DNA of 64,000 bases from Planctomycetota bacterium (lineage in GTDB: Bacteria > Planctomycetota > Phycisphaerae > Phycisphaerales > Phycisphaeraceae): assembly GCA_016350165.1 (NCBI GenBank), contig CP066225.1, forward strand, positions 434,001 to 498,000, in the 5' to 3' direction. The translations under genes were made by a program, and so were the position numbers. Positions within the stretch are counted from its first letter, which is position 1, and each line of letters opens with the position of its first letter. The notes below the pieces were generated by a model that worked only from the letters and a program-made list of their open reading frames with translations, made no database searches and was not told the DNA's origin. This document shows, one piece after another, positions 27,266 to 36,418 of this stretch.

Positions 27266-28490
27266 CCAAGCCTTCTGCCTCTTTCTCAGCATCAACACCC
27301 AACATATCACTTTGAGTTGGTGACACACGATCCACTTTCACCACAGGCCGTATATCAAACACCATTAAAAACAAAACATATCCTGTAAACACACAAGTCA
27401 GAAGCGGCGGCAGCCAATACTCACGCCCCGGCGTCAACTGATGCACCACCTCATAACTAAACGCAATCATGACCGCAAACGCAATCAAGCATCCACCAAT
27501 GATTGTTTGCTTGTTCAAGATAATTGCCCAGCCAACATAAATCCCCAGCACAACCGACAACATGCTATACGTATTTATCTCCGTCCTCGGATTAAACAAC
27601 ATCAAATAACATATCGAAAAAGTCAGTATCAAACATGCACCAAGATGATGCCCCCACATCCTTCGCCCACAATAGCACACACCCCACACCGCCAATGCAA
27701 CAAATATTCTAACCAATGTCTGCAACTCACCGTTCACCGGCATCCCCCACGCTCGCAACATCCCAAATACATCACAAAATCGGCTATACAGCAATTCATA
27801 CGGATCGGTCGCCACTGACGACTTACCAATAAAACCAACATATTGAGCAAGCACATAGCTCGGCGATGCCATCAACATCGGCAAAACAAACATCACCACC
27901 AATCCAATCGCCAACCGCAACATCGTTCTTGCATACACACCACCAATCAGCATAAACATCACTACAATTAAAGGTTTCAGCGCAAACCCCAGCACTAACC
28001 ACACCGTCATAAAACCATATTCTTTTCGCAGTAAATCCCTCGTTGCAAGTAACATCAACCCTGTCAGCAACAACGTCATCTGCCCATTCCGCGCACTATC
28101 CAATACCATCGGCAGCGCAACCAACGAACTGACTGTAAACAGATTCGCAACGTATCGTTTTTCTAACTCACCCGCCAGCGCATATATCCCATACGCAAAA
28201 CTGCCGATCATCAGCACTCGCCACAACGGTTCACCCAACCATGCTGGCATCACCGCAAACGGTGAATAAAATATCGCTGCATGTGGCAAGTATAAAAAGC
28301 CGTGCATTCCTTCCGAATACAAATCCATCCCCAGTAGCCACCTCACCGAACCTCTCGCATAAGCACCTGTCACAGTATGCTCAAAACCTGATGCCGCACT
28401 CACTCCCACAATACCCAATATCACAACGCCCCACATAATCCATGTGAAAAATATCTCTTGCCTAACTTCTTTACAAAACTTACTTATCAC
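27243..28490 (-). CDS. GT87-like (DUF2029) integral membrane glycosyltransferase
   Basis: About 415 residues with 10 or more hydrophobic segments. The layout, with [40 protein letters not shown] after the first helix, resembles polyprenol-phosphate-mannose dependent GT87 (DUF2029) transferases, which act on the outer face of the membrane. The start is taken as GTG 28490: its GTGA overlaps the stop of the deacetylase gene upstream and AGAGGA lies 5 nt before. The longest ORF begins at 28568 but would overlap by 82 nt. It is the last gene of a three-gene operon with GT2 and deacetylase, suggesting cell-envelope glycan or glycolipid assembly. Confidence 0.75.
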   Translation of the reverse strand: MISKFCKEVRQEIFFTWIMWGVVILGIVGVSAASGFEHTVTGAYARGSVRWLLGMDLYSEGMHGFLYLPHAAIFYSPFAVMPAWLGEPLWRVLMIGSFAYGIYALAGELEKRYVANLFTVSSLVALPMVLDSARNGQMTLLLTGLMLLATRDLLRKEYGFMTVWLVLGFALKPLIVVMFMLIGGVYARTMLRLAIGLVVMFVLPMLMASPSYVLAQYVGFIGKSSVATDPYELLYSRFCDVFGMLRAWGMPVNGELQTLVRIFVALAVWGVCYCGRRMWGHHLGACLILTFSICYLMLFNPRTEINTYSMLSVVLGIYVGWAIILNKQTIIGGCLIAFAVMIAFSYEVVHQLTPGREYWLPPLLTCVFTGYVLFLMVFDIRPVVKVDRVSPTQSDMLGVDAEKEAEGLVMTSSVS

Positions 28491-29260
28491 GTCTTCCTCT
28501 GATAATCCTTTGCAAACTCGCTGAACGTGACGAACGCGCCGCGCTCCTTCAACCACTTCAAATACCACGCCAATCGCTCAACCATCGCCTCTCCACATCG
28601 CCCCTTAACATACCCCGGCAACTCATATCCCCGAATATCTGAAAACTCCCAAGGATGAAAAAACACATTCAAATAGCCATCACTTTTCAGTGCATGCCAA
28701 CTCGCATATCTGATCAACCACTTCGGGAAATTCTTGATACCCAACCAAAACAACGGCACCCTCAATCCCGGCGACGCTGAAATTGGTACGTTCAACAACT
28801 CACCATTCATGTACGCTCGACGCTGTTTGAAAAAATGATTATAACGTCCTGGCATCCAAATCGGATTCTCAGATGAATTGTACGTGTAACCAGCCTTTAG
28901 TATCGCTTCATGAGACGTTTCTGCAAACCGCGCTCTTCGAAACCCTCTCACCTCTTGCCCACTCAACTCCTCCAGCACAAGCCGCGACTTCTCAAGATCA
29001 TCCCCTTCAAAACTGCTGTGCCAATACCCATGCGAAGCAATCTCACAGCGCTCACCCATCTCACCCAACAATGCTCTCTCATGATCCGCAAAGTTCGCTG
29101 TCGTAAAGCAAGTCGCCTTCACATCGTACTCATCCAACAACGCCAACACACGCTTCATACCAACCACTGATACCGAAAACTGTTCATCCTCACGTATCGC
29201 TTGTCCGAACTCCACCGGAATGTCGAACTCTTCCACATCGAAACTCAGTAGTATTTTCAT
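28487..29260 (-). CDS. Polysaccharide deacetylase (NodB-like) family protein
   Basis: 257 residues with the NodB homology fold: the metal-binding Asp-Asp-like motif in LSFDVEEFD at the N-terminus, ATCFTTANFADHE, and the histidine motif ASHGYWHSS (SHxxxH). A late FFHPWEF segment also fits the family. It has no signal peptide, so it may act on lipid-linked or cytoplasmic sugar. The start is ATG 29260 (MKILLSFDVEEF), preceded by GGGGAAAT. It overlaps the preceding GT2 gene by 71 nt and the following GT87 gene by 4 nt. Confidence 0.85.
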   Translation of the reverse strand: MKILLSFDVEEFDIPVEFGQAIREDEQFSVSVVGMKRVLALLDEYDVKATCFTTANFADHERALLGEMGERCEIASHGYWHSSFEGDDLEKSRLVLEELSGQEVRGFRRARFAETSHEAILKAGYTYNSSENPIWMPGRYNHFFKQRRAYMNGELLNVPISASPGLRVPLFWLGIKNFPKWLIRYASWHALKSDGYLNVFFHPWEFSDIRGYELPGYVKGRCGEAMVERLAWYLKWLKERGAFVTFSEFAKDYQRKT

Positions 29261-29990
29261 GGGAATATTTCCCCATCAAACTATTCATCCGAACATGCAA
29301 TAGTGCCTTCAACATCCGCATCGGCTCTAACCACAAATTCATTTTTGATATCTTGTACGAATGACTCTTCGACACACTCGCCGGGATCTCAATAACCCGA
29401 CATCCATGCCGTTGTGCCAAAAACAACAACTCCGCATCAAACGCAAATCCACCCAATCGTTGATACGAAAAAATCTTCCTTGCCGTCTCCAAACGGAACC
29501 CCTTGATCCCCGCCTGCGTGTCCTTGTAAGGCAAACCTAAAATCAAACGCACAACCTTATTGAACACTTTTCCCATGATCTTTCGACCCAACGTAATATT
29601 GCGCTGCCTCAACGGTACCATACTCCGCGAGCCAATCGCCACATCACTCCCCTCAAGCGCTTCAACCAATCTCACCACATGATCCAGCGAATACGCCAAA
29701 TCTCCATCCGTAAAACACACAATTTCCGTATCACACAAACTCACCCCTTCCCTCACCGCAACACCCTTACCCACATTCTCCTTCAAACTCACCACTGAAA
29801 CGCGATCTCCAACCTCGGACCGATCAATCCGGTCCTGCAAAATATCGCCTGTCGCATCCGTCGAGCCATCGTTAACAAACAAAAACTCATAACCATCATG
29901 CTTATGCAAAAAATCCTGTATACGATTAAATACCGAGCTGATTAAACCCGCTTCGTTATACACTGGCAAGATGACCGTAACTTGTTCCAA
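29190..29990 (-). CDS. Glycosyltransferase family 2 (dolichol-phosphate-mannose synthase-like)
   Basis: Transfers a sugar from a nucleotide donor, probably to polyprenyl phosphate; 266 residues. The GT2 signature VTVILPVYNEAGLISSVF is at the N-terminus, then FLFVNDGSTDATGDIL, the DxD-like FTDGDLAYSLDHVVRL, and KDTQAGIKGFR. It has no C-terminal membrane domain. The start TTG 29990 gives MEQVTVIL; there is no strong Shine-Dalgarno. The last 24 or so residues (after KYSHEN) are polar and lie in the 71-nt overlap with the deacetylase gene, so the natural end may have been extended. A GT2 making polyprenyl-phosphate sugar would feed the GT87-like enzyme in the same operon. Confidence 0.85.
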   Translation of the reverse strand: MEQVTVILPVYNEAGLISSVFNRIQDFLHKHDGYEFLFVNDGSTDATGDILQDRIDRSEVGDRVSVVSLKENVGKGVAVREGVSLCDTEIVCFTDGDLAYSLDHVVRLVEALEGSDVAIGSRSMVPLRQRNITLGRKIMGKVFNKVVRLILGLPYKDTQAGIKGFRLETARKIFSYQRLGGFAFDAELLFLAQRHGCRVIEIPASVSKSHSYKISKMNLWLEPMRMLKALLHVRMNSLMGKYSHENTTEFRCGRVRHSGGVRTSDT

Positions 29991-30033
29991 TTTTAAGCCG
30001 CACTCCGTTGCTTGTCGTTTGTGAAGTGCACGC

Positions 30034-30042
30034 AGTATAACA
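30034..30042 (-). promoter_or_regulatory. Extended -10 promoter of the GT2 operon
   Basis: On the minus strand TGTTATACT (TGn plus TATACT) ends 43 nt before the TTG start of the GT2 gene, predicting a leader of about 37 nt. No convincing -35. Confidence 0.4.
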
Positions 30043-30181
30043 GGATTTATTACTCGTATGTAACCTGAGGTTTCTGCTCAGACGCCTATTTGCCAACCAC
30101 AATCTCCACATCAATATCACCTCTCCAAAACCAGCTTTTTCTGAAAACCCCAATTTACCCCCCACCGCTCCAAATCCCCAT

Positions 30182-30219
30182 AAAAATAGGCTGCGTCACC
30201 TATTAAGTACCGCAGCCTA
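30182..30219 (-). terminator. Rho-independent terminator of the beta-mannosidase gene
   Basis: On the minus strand TAGGCTGCG (30219-30211) pairs perfectly with CGCAGCCTA (30195-30187) and is followed by TTTTTA. It lies 20 nt after the beta-mannosidase stop. Confidence 0.85.
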
Positions 30220-30238
30220 ACTTGATTCTAAGTAATGA

Positions 30239-32728
30239 TTAGTATGTTTCACGCAAGTGCATCACCGACAACGCTTCCGTCAAAGCCTTCGCCGTCACAT
30301 TCTCCCGATTGCGGAAGAACAATAACCGCTTCTCACTCGGCATCAGTGTCACACTACTGTCGTCAAACGAACCCTTCAGATTCCCCGCGTCCACATGCAC
30401 GAAAAACGCCGGCTTATCCGTCTGCAACTCCACTGCCAACTCACCACCACAATCAACAATCGACCACTGAACCTCAGCTTTCGCCAATTCGCACTCCTTA
30501 AACTTACCGAAGAAGTACGTATTCTCATGCACCAACTGCTTCTCTTCACCACGACCTTGCTTCTCAAACAGCTGCAATCGCATAAACTGCTTACTCGGAT
30601 CAATCATCATCCGTTTCGTAGACAAGTCAGCAATCTTTACTGATTCCTGTCCAGTAAAAACAACATCCTTACTGAACCGCTTCTCTTCATTGCCATCGAA
30701 ATCATAGACAACAAACTCAGCCACATACGATTGCTTCTCAGCCTTATCACTCACACCCCAAACCTCAACGACATCATCACCCTTCGCAAATGCTGCAATC
30801 ATCGCCGGAGCATGGAACCGCTTTGCATGATACTGCAGTTGCTTCCACTTTCCGCCATATTCAATACTCGACCATGAAGCCACAGGCCAAACATCATTCA
30901 ACTGCCAGTACAGCGTCCCCATACAAATCGGCTGCATATGTCGCCAAAACTCAACAGCCGTCTTAATCGCCAGCGCCTGTTGTACCTGACTCAAATACAA
31001 CATGCTTTCAAAGCTGCTCGGCATCCTGAAGTACCGCGTCATCATCGCCACGATCTTACCATTACCACCATTATGCCTCTGGTGATGTTCCATCGTAGGC
31101 GATGTCACATTCCGTTCCTCCTCACCAACAAATCCTTCAACCACACTCAGCGAATTAAACGACTGATACCCAAACTCACTGCAGAACCGAGGCACAACAT
31201 TGTAATAATCCTCAAACGCCTTACCTTCATGCCAAACATTCCAGTAGTGCATATCACCACTACCATCTTCATGCCAAGCATCACCAAAATCATCATCCCC
31301 GTTACAAGGCGAGCTAGGCCAAAAAGTTCTCGTCCCATCACAAGAATCAACCGCACTCCGCAACGTCTGATTCAGCCTGTCATACTGCACAAGGAATCGA
31401 TCGCGCTGCCCAGCATCTAACCTGAAGATACCGTTCATAAACCCAATCAGCTCATTGTCACCGCACCACAAAACCAAACTTGCGTGATCGCACAATCGTT
31501 TGATCTGATACTCAGCTTCATCCTTAATTTCAGCTAAAAACTCTTTAGTTGCTGGGTAAAGCGAACAAGAGAACATCATGTCCTGCCAAACCATCAACCC
31601 CATTTCATCGCACAATTCATAAAACACATCGTGCTCATATTGCCCGCCACCCCAAACACGAATCATATTCATATTCGCATCAACCGCGTCCTCCAGCAGT
31701 TCACGATATACATCATCCGTATGCCCACTCGGCAGCGCGTCAACTGGAATCCAGTTTGCACCTTTACAAAATACATCACGCCCATTCACACGCAACGTCA
31801 TGCTCTTGCCAATATGATCCTCACGGGTAATCCACTCAACCTCACGCAAACCAATCCGCTTCTCACATACCTCATGACCAAGCATTACTTTCAAATCATA
31901 AAGCGTCTGCTCACCCTGCCCCGCAGGCCACCACAGACGAGGCTCCAATACCTCAACCTCACTCTCAACCTCATTCACGCCTTCACGCAAACGAACTTTC
32001 TTTTCAACAACCTCCCCACCTAATTCAATTCGAAGCATCTGCTCACATTCAACATCACTCAACACCTCAACCTTCACACCAACTTTACACATCCCCTTCC
32101 CATGCTTCTGCGTCGTATTGACATGCTCAACACGATAGCCATCGCACCCATGTAAACTCACATCCCCATACATCCCAAGCACCAGCAAACAAATCCCCCA
32201 GTCCCAACCAGCATGGCACTGAACCTTCCTCACCATATTCATGTGAGGCACACGATTGTTTCCCTTCGCCCAAGGCACTTCCTTAGGCATCTGCTTCGCT
32301 AACTTCAGCGCCTCTTCACCCGCCGCCGCAATCACCACTCGAATCTCATTCTCACCAACCTTCAATACATCCTTCACATCAACCCGGTAACGCTTGAACA
32401 TATTCTTCGCCGAAAGCACATGCTTACCATTCACATACACCTCAGCAATCGTATCCACCCAATCCATATTCAGGTACACCGATCGCTCACGCAGCAACGC
32501 TTCCGACACATCAAACTTACGTTCAAACGCCCAACCCCGCTCACCGACCCACTGCACATCATCTTCCTGCCGACCCACATACGGATCAGCAATCTCACCC
32601 GACTCGATCAACGCACTATGCAAATCACCCGGGATCTGCACATCAACCTGTACACTCCCACGATCATCACGTACCGACCACGTCCCAGCCAAATCAACCA
32701 TTGGCGCAGTATTTTCAACAACCTGCAT
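30239..32728 (-). CDS. Beta-mannosidase, glycoside hydrolase family 2
   Basis: Releases terminal beta-linked mannose from manno-oligosaccharides; 829 residues. The N-terminal sugar-binding domain has WVDTIAEVYVNGKHVLSAKNMFKRYRVDV. The catalytic barrel carries NMIRVWGGGQYEHDVFYELCDEMGLMVWQDMMFSCSLYP. The acid/base Glu lies in LVLWCGDNE (about residue 419; most relatives read WCGNNE), and the nucleophile Glu in FCSEFGYQSF (about residue 517). No signal peptide is seen, so it is probably intracellular. The start is ATG 32728 with AGGAG 6 nt upstream. It has its own terminator and a divergent AraC regulator that probably senses a mannan-derived sugar. Confidence 0.92.
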   Translation of the reverse strand: MQVVENTAPMVDLAGTWSVRDDRGSVQVDVQIPGDLHSALIESGEIADPYVGRQEDDVQWVGERGWAFERKFDVSEALLRERSVYLNMDWVDTIAEVYVNGKHVLSAKNMFKRYRVDVKDVLKVGENEIRVVIAAAGEEALKLAKQMPKEVPWAKGNNRVPHMNMVRKVQCHAGWDWGICLLVLGMYGDVSLHGCDGYRVEHVNTTQKHGKGMCKVGVKVEVLSDVECEQMLRIELGGEVVEKKVRLREGVNEVESEVEVLEPRLWWPAGQGEQTLYDLKVMLGHEVCEKRIGLREVEWITREDHIGKSMTLRVNGRDVFCKGANWIPVDALPSGHTDDVYRELLEDAVDANMNMIRVWGGGQYEHDVFYELCDEMGLMVWQDMMFSCSLYPATKEFLAEIKDEAEYQIKRLCDHASLVLWCGDNELIGFMNGIFRLDAGQRDRFLVQYDRLNQTLRSAVDSCDGTRTFWPSSPCNGDDDFGDAWHEDGSGDMHYWNVWHEGKAFEDYYNVVPRFCSEFGYQSFNSLSVVEGFVGEEERNVTSPTMEHHQRHNGGNGKIVAMMTRYFRMPSSFESMLYLSQVQQALAIKTAVEFWRHMQPICMGTLYWQLNDVWPVASWSSIEYGGKWKQLQYHAKRFHAPAMIAAFAKGDDVVEVWGVSDKAEKQSYVAEFVVYDFDGNEEKRFSKDVVFTGQESVKIADLSTKRMMIDPSKQFMRLQLFEKQGRGEEKQLVHENTYFFGKFKECELAKAEVQWSIVDCGGELAVELQTDKPAFFVHVDAGNLKGSFDDSSVTLMPSEKRLLFFRNRENVTAKALTEALSVMHLRETY

Positions 32729-32990
32729 ACCCGACTCCTAAACTGAATCAGCTTCCATATCTCGCGTCTCAGCCCGCCTTCACAAGCTAGGCCAACCTCA
32801 GCCGTTCGTCACTTCCAATTCACGGCCATCAGCCAACACGTCAACCTGATACAAAAGCATTTCAAAAAGTATCAAACCACTTCTAATTTCAGACACAGCA
32901 CCCTTTTGCCATATCCACACACATAAATTATCCTAATTTATTGATTTTTCTTCTATATATCTGATTATTTATTGAATATATTTGATATTC

Positions 32991-33869
32991 ATGGCTAAAA
33001 CCTCCGCAAACATCCCCATCCTCGACCGTGCCGATCACTTCCACATCGATTGGCAGACCTACCTCATCGACCGCCGCGCCTCCGAAAAGCCATGGTCTTT
33101 CTACCGCCACACCCACAAAGGTTTCTGCGAGTTCGTCTACCCAATCCAAGGCTCAATCGTCAACAACATCAACACCACACCCTTCAAACAAGCCCCAGGC
33201 GACCTCATCCTCATCCGCGAGCACGACACCCACGACCTCAAAGGCTCCGATTTCATCTTCTACAACATCAACTTCGACCTCACCGACCTCCTTAAACTCT
33301 GCGATCTCCTCCATATCGACGCCTACACCAACACCAAGCTCCGCGCCATCCTCTTCGGGTCCGACATCTGTCACTACACCGTCCCCGCCGACCGCCACAA
33401 CAATCTCTCCCAAACCCTCTCCGATCTCTTCGAGCATCAGCAGACCCCCTTCGGCCACATGCTCTTCCACAAATTCCTCATCAGTGTACTCGTCGATTTC
33501 ATCATCACACCACCCAAGACCACCATCGCTCCACACACCCTCCCCCCTTGGCTTGAACAACTTCTCGACCTCATCGACAAACGCATCGACCAAGGCATAA
33601 CCACCCAACAACTTCCCGACCTATGCGACCGCTCCCACGAACACATCGCACGTATCTTCCGCAAACATCTTTCATGCACCCCCTCCCAATACCTCAACGA
33701 CGCCCGCCTCACCCGCGCTGCTCTCCTTCTCACTCATTCCAATCAGCCCATCATCGACATCGCCCTAACCGTCGGCTTCAACAACCTCAACTACTTCTAC
33801 AAACTCTTCCACGACAAATACCACCTCCCCCCCTCACACTACCGCAAACAATCACACTCCGTCACCTAA
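32991..33869 (+). CDS. AraC-family transcriptional regulator
   Basis: About 292 residues. An N-terminal cupin-type sensor (FYRHTHKGFCEFVYPIQG, then APGDLILIREHDTHDL) precedes the AraC double HTH at about residues 185-285 (ITTQQLPDLCDRSHEHIARIFRKHLSCTPSQYL, then IDIALTVGFNNLNYFYKLFHDKYHLPPS). The start is ATG 32991 (MAKTSAN); an in-frame TTG at 32982 is less likely. It is divergent from beta-mannosidase across a 262-bp AT-rich gap, so regulation of that gene is the obvious guess. Confidence 0.9.
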   Translation: MAKTSANIPILDRADHFHIDWQTYLIDRRASEKPWSFYRHTHKGFCEFVYPIQGSIVNNINTTPFKQAPGDLILIREHDTHDLKGSDFIFYNINFDLTDLLKLCDLLHIDAYTNTKLRAILFGSDICHYTVPADRHNNLSQTLSDLFEHQQTPFGHMLFHKFLISVLVDFIITPPKTTIAPHTLPPWLEQLLDLIDKRIDQGITTQQLPDLCDRSHEHIARIFRKHLSCTPSQYLNDARLTRAALLLTHSNQPIIDIALTVGFNNLNYFYKLFHDKYHLPPSHYRKQSHSVT

Positions 33870-33907
33870 CCATCAATTAGACCTACATCACTTCTCTTTG
33901 CACTCAC

Positions 33908-34705
33908 CTAAGACCCAATCTTCAATTCATCCACAAAATAAAGCTCTTTTTTGCTCATCTCCCTAACTCCCACCTCCCACATCTTCTGCGCATCCATCAA
34001 CCAGCATTCCGCCTCAAGCGTCTTACCCTTCACACCAACACCCTCATCCATAAACTTCTCCATCCGGTCATATCGCTGCACATACCCCCGTTGCGAATGC
34101 CCATGCCGCCAGTTCACCATTTTCCCATCAACAACCCCCTCCCCCGCACATCGCCAAGGCTCATTCCCTACTCTCACCTCATACTCAACCTCATGCGCAA
34201 ACAAATACCGAGGCTTCACCAACTCCTCAACCCCATGCATGCTCGTATTCGGCTCAAGCCCACATCCCAACATCAACACTTTCCCACCAACATCTCTAAC
34301 CTTCGCAAACGGCGACTTCCCCCCACAGGGCGTATCATCCAAATGATGCTCACCCAATAACGCCCTCGCCATCTTCCCCCATCCACTCACACTATGCGTC
34401 GGATGCATACTCCGCACCACCCCCTCCATCTTCCGAAACGTCTCCGGTATCACACCCACACAACTCTTCATCGTCGTCAGATCAAACTTCCGTTGCCCCT
34501 CATGACAATACTCATACGACAAGCTCGGCAGCAGCAACGTTCCATCCTCACCCAACACCAACTTCAACGCCTCAATCACATCCCTCGGCTCCCCATCCCC
34601 CTTCTCCAATCCCAACGATTTAAATGAACTATGCACCAACACAACATCCTCCTCTTCCAATCCCATCGCCTTAAAATCCTTCACCATCTGCTCAATTTTG
34701 CTCAT
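33908..34705 (-). CDS. AAC(3)-family (Antibiotic_NAT fold) N-acetyltransferase
   Basis: About 265 residues with the fold of aminoglycoside 3-N-acetyltransferases: VVLVHSSFKSLG at the N-terminus, DGTLLLPSLSYEY, PTHSVSGWGKMA with its conserved His, and DTPCGGKSPFAKV followed by GGKVLMLGCGLEPNTSMHGVEE. Many members in environmental bacteria act on other amines or sugars, so drug resistance cannot be concluded. The start is ATG 34705 with AAGGA 7 nt upstream; the longer TTG 34720 start would include the ribosome site. It is divergent from the DUF2868 gene. Confidence 0.85.
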   Translation of the reverse strand: MSKIEQMVKDFKAMGLEEEDVVLVHSSFKSLGLEKGDGEPRDVIEALKLVLGEDGTLLLPSLSYEYCHEGQRKFDLTTMKSCVGVIPETFRKMEGVVRSMHPTHSVSGWGKMARALLGEHHLDDTPCGGKSPFAKVRDVGGKVLMLGCGLEPNTSMHGVEELVKPRYLFAHEVEYEVRVGNEPWRCAGEGVVDGKMVNWRHGHSQRGYVQRYDRMEKFMDEGVGVKGKTLEAECWLMDAQKMWEVGVREMSKKELYFVDELKIGS

Positions 34706-34749
34706 CTGCACATCCTTCAAATCAATCCCCCCTACAACCTCATACCCGT

Positions 34750-34755
34750 TACAAT
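34750..34755 (+). promoter_or_regulatory. Candidate -10 of the DUF2868/DUF3482 genes
   Basis: TACAAT lies 35 nt before the ATG at 34791 in the divergent gap. No -35 is evident. Confidence 0.3.
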
Positions 34756-34790
34756 ATCATAGTTCCCAAGTTACGAATACATACAAAAAC

Positions 34791-36272
34791 ATGAACGAAC
34801 ACACACAACAATACTCACCCCACCACCTCGCCGCACTGATCGACCTTCAGTCCCAGCTATCTCACGAAAACAATCTCACCGACAAAGAAAAACTCACGCG
34901 CGACCTCCCTCTCGCTCAATCACTCACCACCACAAACAAAACCTCTCGCATCCTCACCTGGCTCGCGCACGTCACCCCAACTCCCACACGCACCGCTCAA
35001 TACATCTTCCTCCTCTCCGCCCTCATCACAACCCTAGGCCTCCTCCTCGGGCTCACCCTCTCAAAAGCCGTCTACCACTACACCGGCTCCGCGCCCATCA
35101 ACATCATCACACCCATCGCCGTCTTCATGTTCGCCCAACTCCTCCTCACACTTCTCACCATCATCGCCATGCTCCCATCCTCCCTCACCAAACACATCCC
35201 CCTCATCACATCCTTCCAAGATTCAATTATCGCCCTCAACCCCGGCCACCTCCTCTACCTCTTCCTCAAACTCATCCCATCAAAACAACAAACCAACATG
35301 ACCGCCCTCCTAAGCGATCTCAAATCAACACAAACCACATTCGCATCACTCCAGAAATGGACCATCCTACGCTACGCACAATCCTTCTCACTCGCCATCA
35401 ACATCGCAGCCATCCTCACCTTCATCTACCTCCTCACCTTCTCCGATCTAGCCTTCGCATGGTCTACAACCCTCAACCTCAATCAGCAATCCATCGCATC
35501 ACTCACCCAAACCATCGCAACCCCATTCGCCTTCATTCCTGACACATCGCCAACAACCGAACTCATTCAAAATACCCAGTTTTTCAGGGGAAATGCAGCC
35601 GATTTTGATCCCAAGCTCGCTCGTGACTGGTGGCCATTCCTTCTCGCCCTCATGATAACCTACAGCTTCATCCCCCGACTACTCCTCTACATCACCGCAT
35701 CACAAATCCACCGCCGCGTCATCAAAAACACCATCACAAACCTCCCCGCCGCTATCTCACTACTCACCCGCCTTGACCACTTACAATCAGCCCCACAAAA
35801 CCCACAAGTCCAAGACACAACCCCAACAGCCAAACCGCCTAACCAACCATTAGACCCACAACCTCAATCAGCTCAAACCACCAGCCTTCTCATCGTCGAC
35901 CAAACCCCCATCCCCACAAACTTCCCATACACCCCAACGCAATCCGCCAACTTCGCAGGCACCCAAACCATCGAACAAGACGCCCAAGCTCTCGACCTCA
36001 TCACCAACAACCTCAGCACTGACGCACAACTCATCATCCTCGTCAAACTATGGGAACCACCAACCCAGGAAATCCTCGACCTCCTCACCACTCTGCGATC
36101 CAACCTAAACAAACAAACCCCAATCCTCATCACCCCCACTCCCACCGACGAACACAACAACACCGTCACCAACAACCCCGAACACTTACACCATTGGACC
36201 TTAAAAGTCCGCTCACTCGCCGATCCCTACACCCTCATCAACCCAATCCTCACCAACCAACAACCCAACTAA
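34791..36272 (+). CDS. DUF2868 domain membrane protein
   Basis: About 493 residues with four main hydrophobic segments: AQYIFLLSALITTLGLLLG, INIITPIAVFMFAQLLLTLL, LAINIAAILTFIYLLTFSDLAFAW and WWPFLLALMITYSFIPRLL. The FSDLAFAWSTTL motif and the order of segments fit DUF2868. The polar C-terminal domain (SLLIVDQTPIPTNFP, then LSTDAQLIILVKLWEPPTQEILDLL) looks like a small alpha/beta domain. ATG 34791 is chosen because the ORF upstream of it runs into the divergent AAC(3) gene. DUF2868 and DUF3482 genes are also adjacent in gammaproteobacteria, so the two probably work together. Function is unknown. Confidence 0.75.
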   Translation: MNEHTQQYSPHHLAALIDLQSQLSHENNLTDKEKLTRDLPLAQSLTTTNKTSRILTWLAHVTPTPTRTAQYIFLLSALITTLGLLLGLTLSKAVYHYTGSAPINIITPIAVFMFAQLLLTLLTIIAMLPSSLTKHIPLITSFQDSIIALNPGHLLYLFLKLIPSKQQTNMTALLSDLKSTQTTFASLQKWTILRYAQSFSLAINIAAILTFIYLLTFSDLAFAWSTTLNLNQQSIASLTQTIATPFAFIPDTSPTTELIQNTQFFRGNAADFDPKLARDWWPFLLALMITYSFIPRLLLYITASQIHRRVIKNTITNLPAAISLLTRLDHLQSAPQNPQVQDTTPTAKPPNQPLDPQPQSAQTTSLLIVDQTPIPTNFPYTPTQSANFAGTQTIEQDAQALDLITNNLSTDAQLIILVKLWEPPTQEILDLLTTLRSNLNKQTPILITPTPTDEHNNTVTNNPEHLHHWTLKVRSLADPYTLINPILTNQQPN

Positions 36273-36280
36273 CCAAAACC

Positions 36281-36316
36281 CCAATAGCCGGCGATCCGTG
36301 ATCGCCGGAAACTCTC
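36281..36316 (-). repeat. REP-like palindromic repeat, type 1, copy F
   Basis: CCGGCGATC (36288-36296), CGT, GATCGCCGG (36300-36308). Read on the minus strand it gives GAGAGTTTCCGGCGATC and ends in CTATTGG, matching 3547-3593. It lies in the 146-bp gap between the DUF2868 and DUF3482 genes. Confidence 0.7.
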
Positions 36317-36345
36317 ACCCCTCAAAACCTCATCTTATTAATTAA

Positions 36346-36376
36346 CCGCCAATCCACGATCGGCGCGCTCAAGGCT
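36346..36376 (-). repeat. REP-like palindromic repeat, type 2, copy G
   Basis: GCCAATC, CAC, GATCGGC with a GCGCTC flank. On the minus strand it reads GAGCGCGCCGATC, GTG, GATTGGCGG, matching 3641-3678 and 6905-6950. Here the order of types is the reverse of the other two loci. Confidence 0.6.
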
Positions 36377-36418
36377 CACTCCTCTTCCGCCTCACAAAAA
36401 CGATCGAAATCCTAACCA

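Noticed and set aside
33028-33600. Plus-strand ORF of 190 codons, Ser/Thr/Pro-rich
   Set aside because: Out-of-frame reading of the C-rich AraC gene at 32991; no start signal or domain.
33908-34705. Antibiotic resistance gene
   Set aside because: The fold is that of AAC(3) enzymes, but environmental members are diverse and nothing in the context (no mobile element, no other resistance gene) supports a drug-resistance role.
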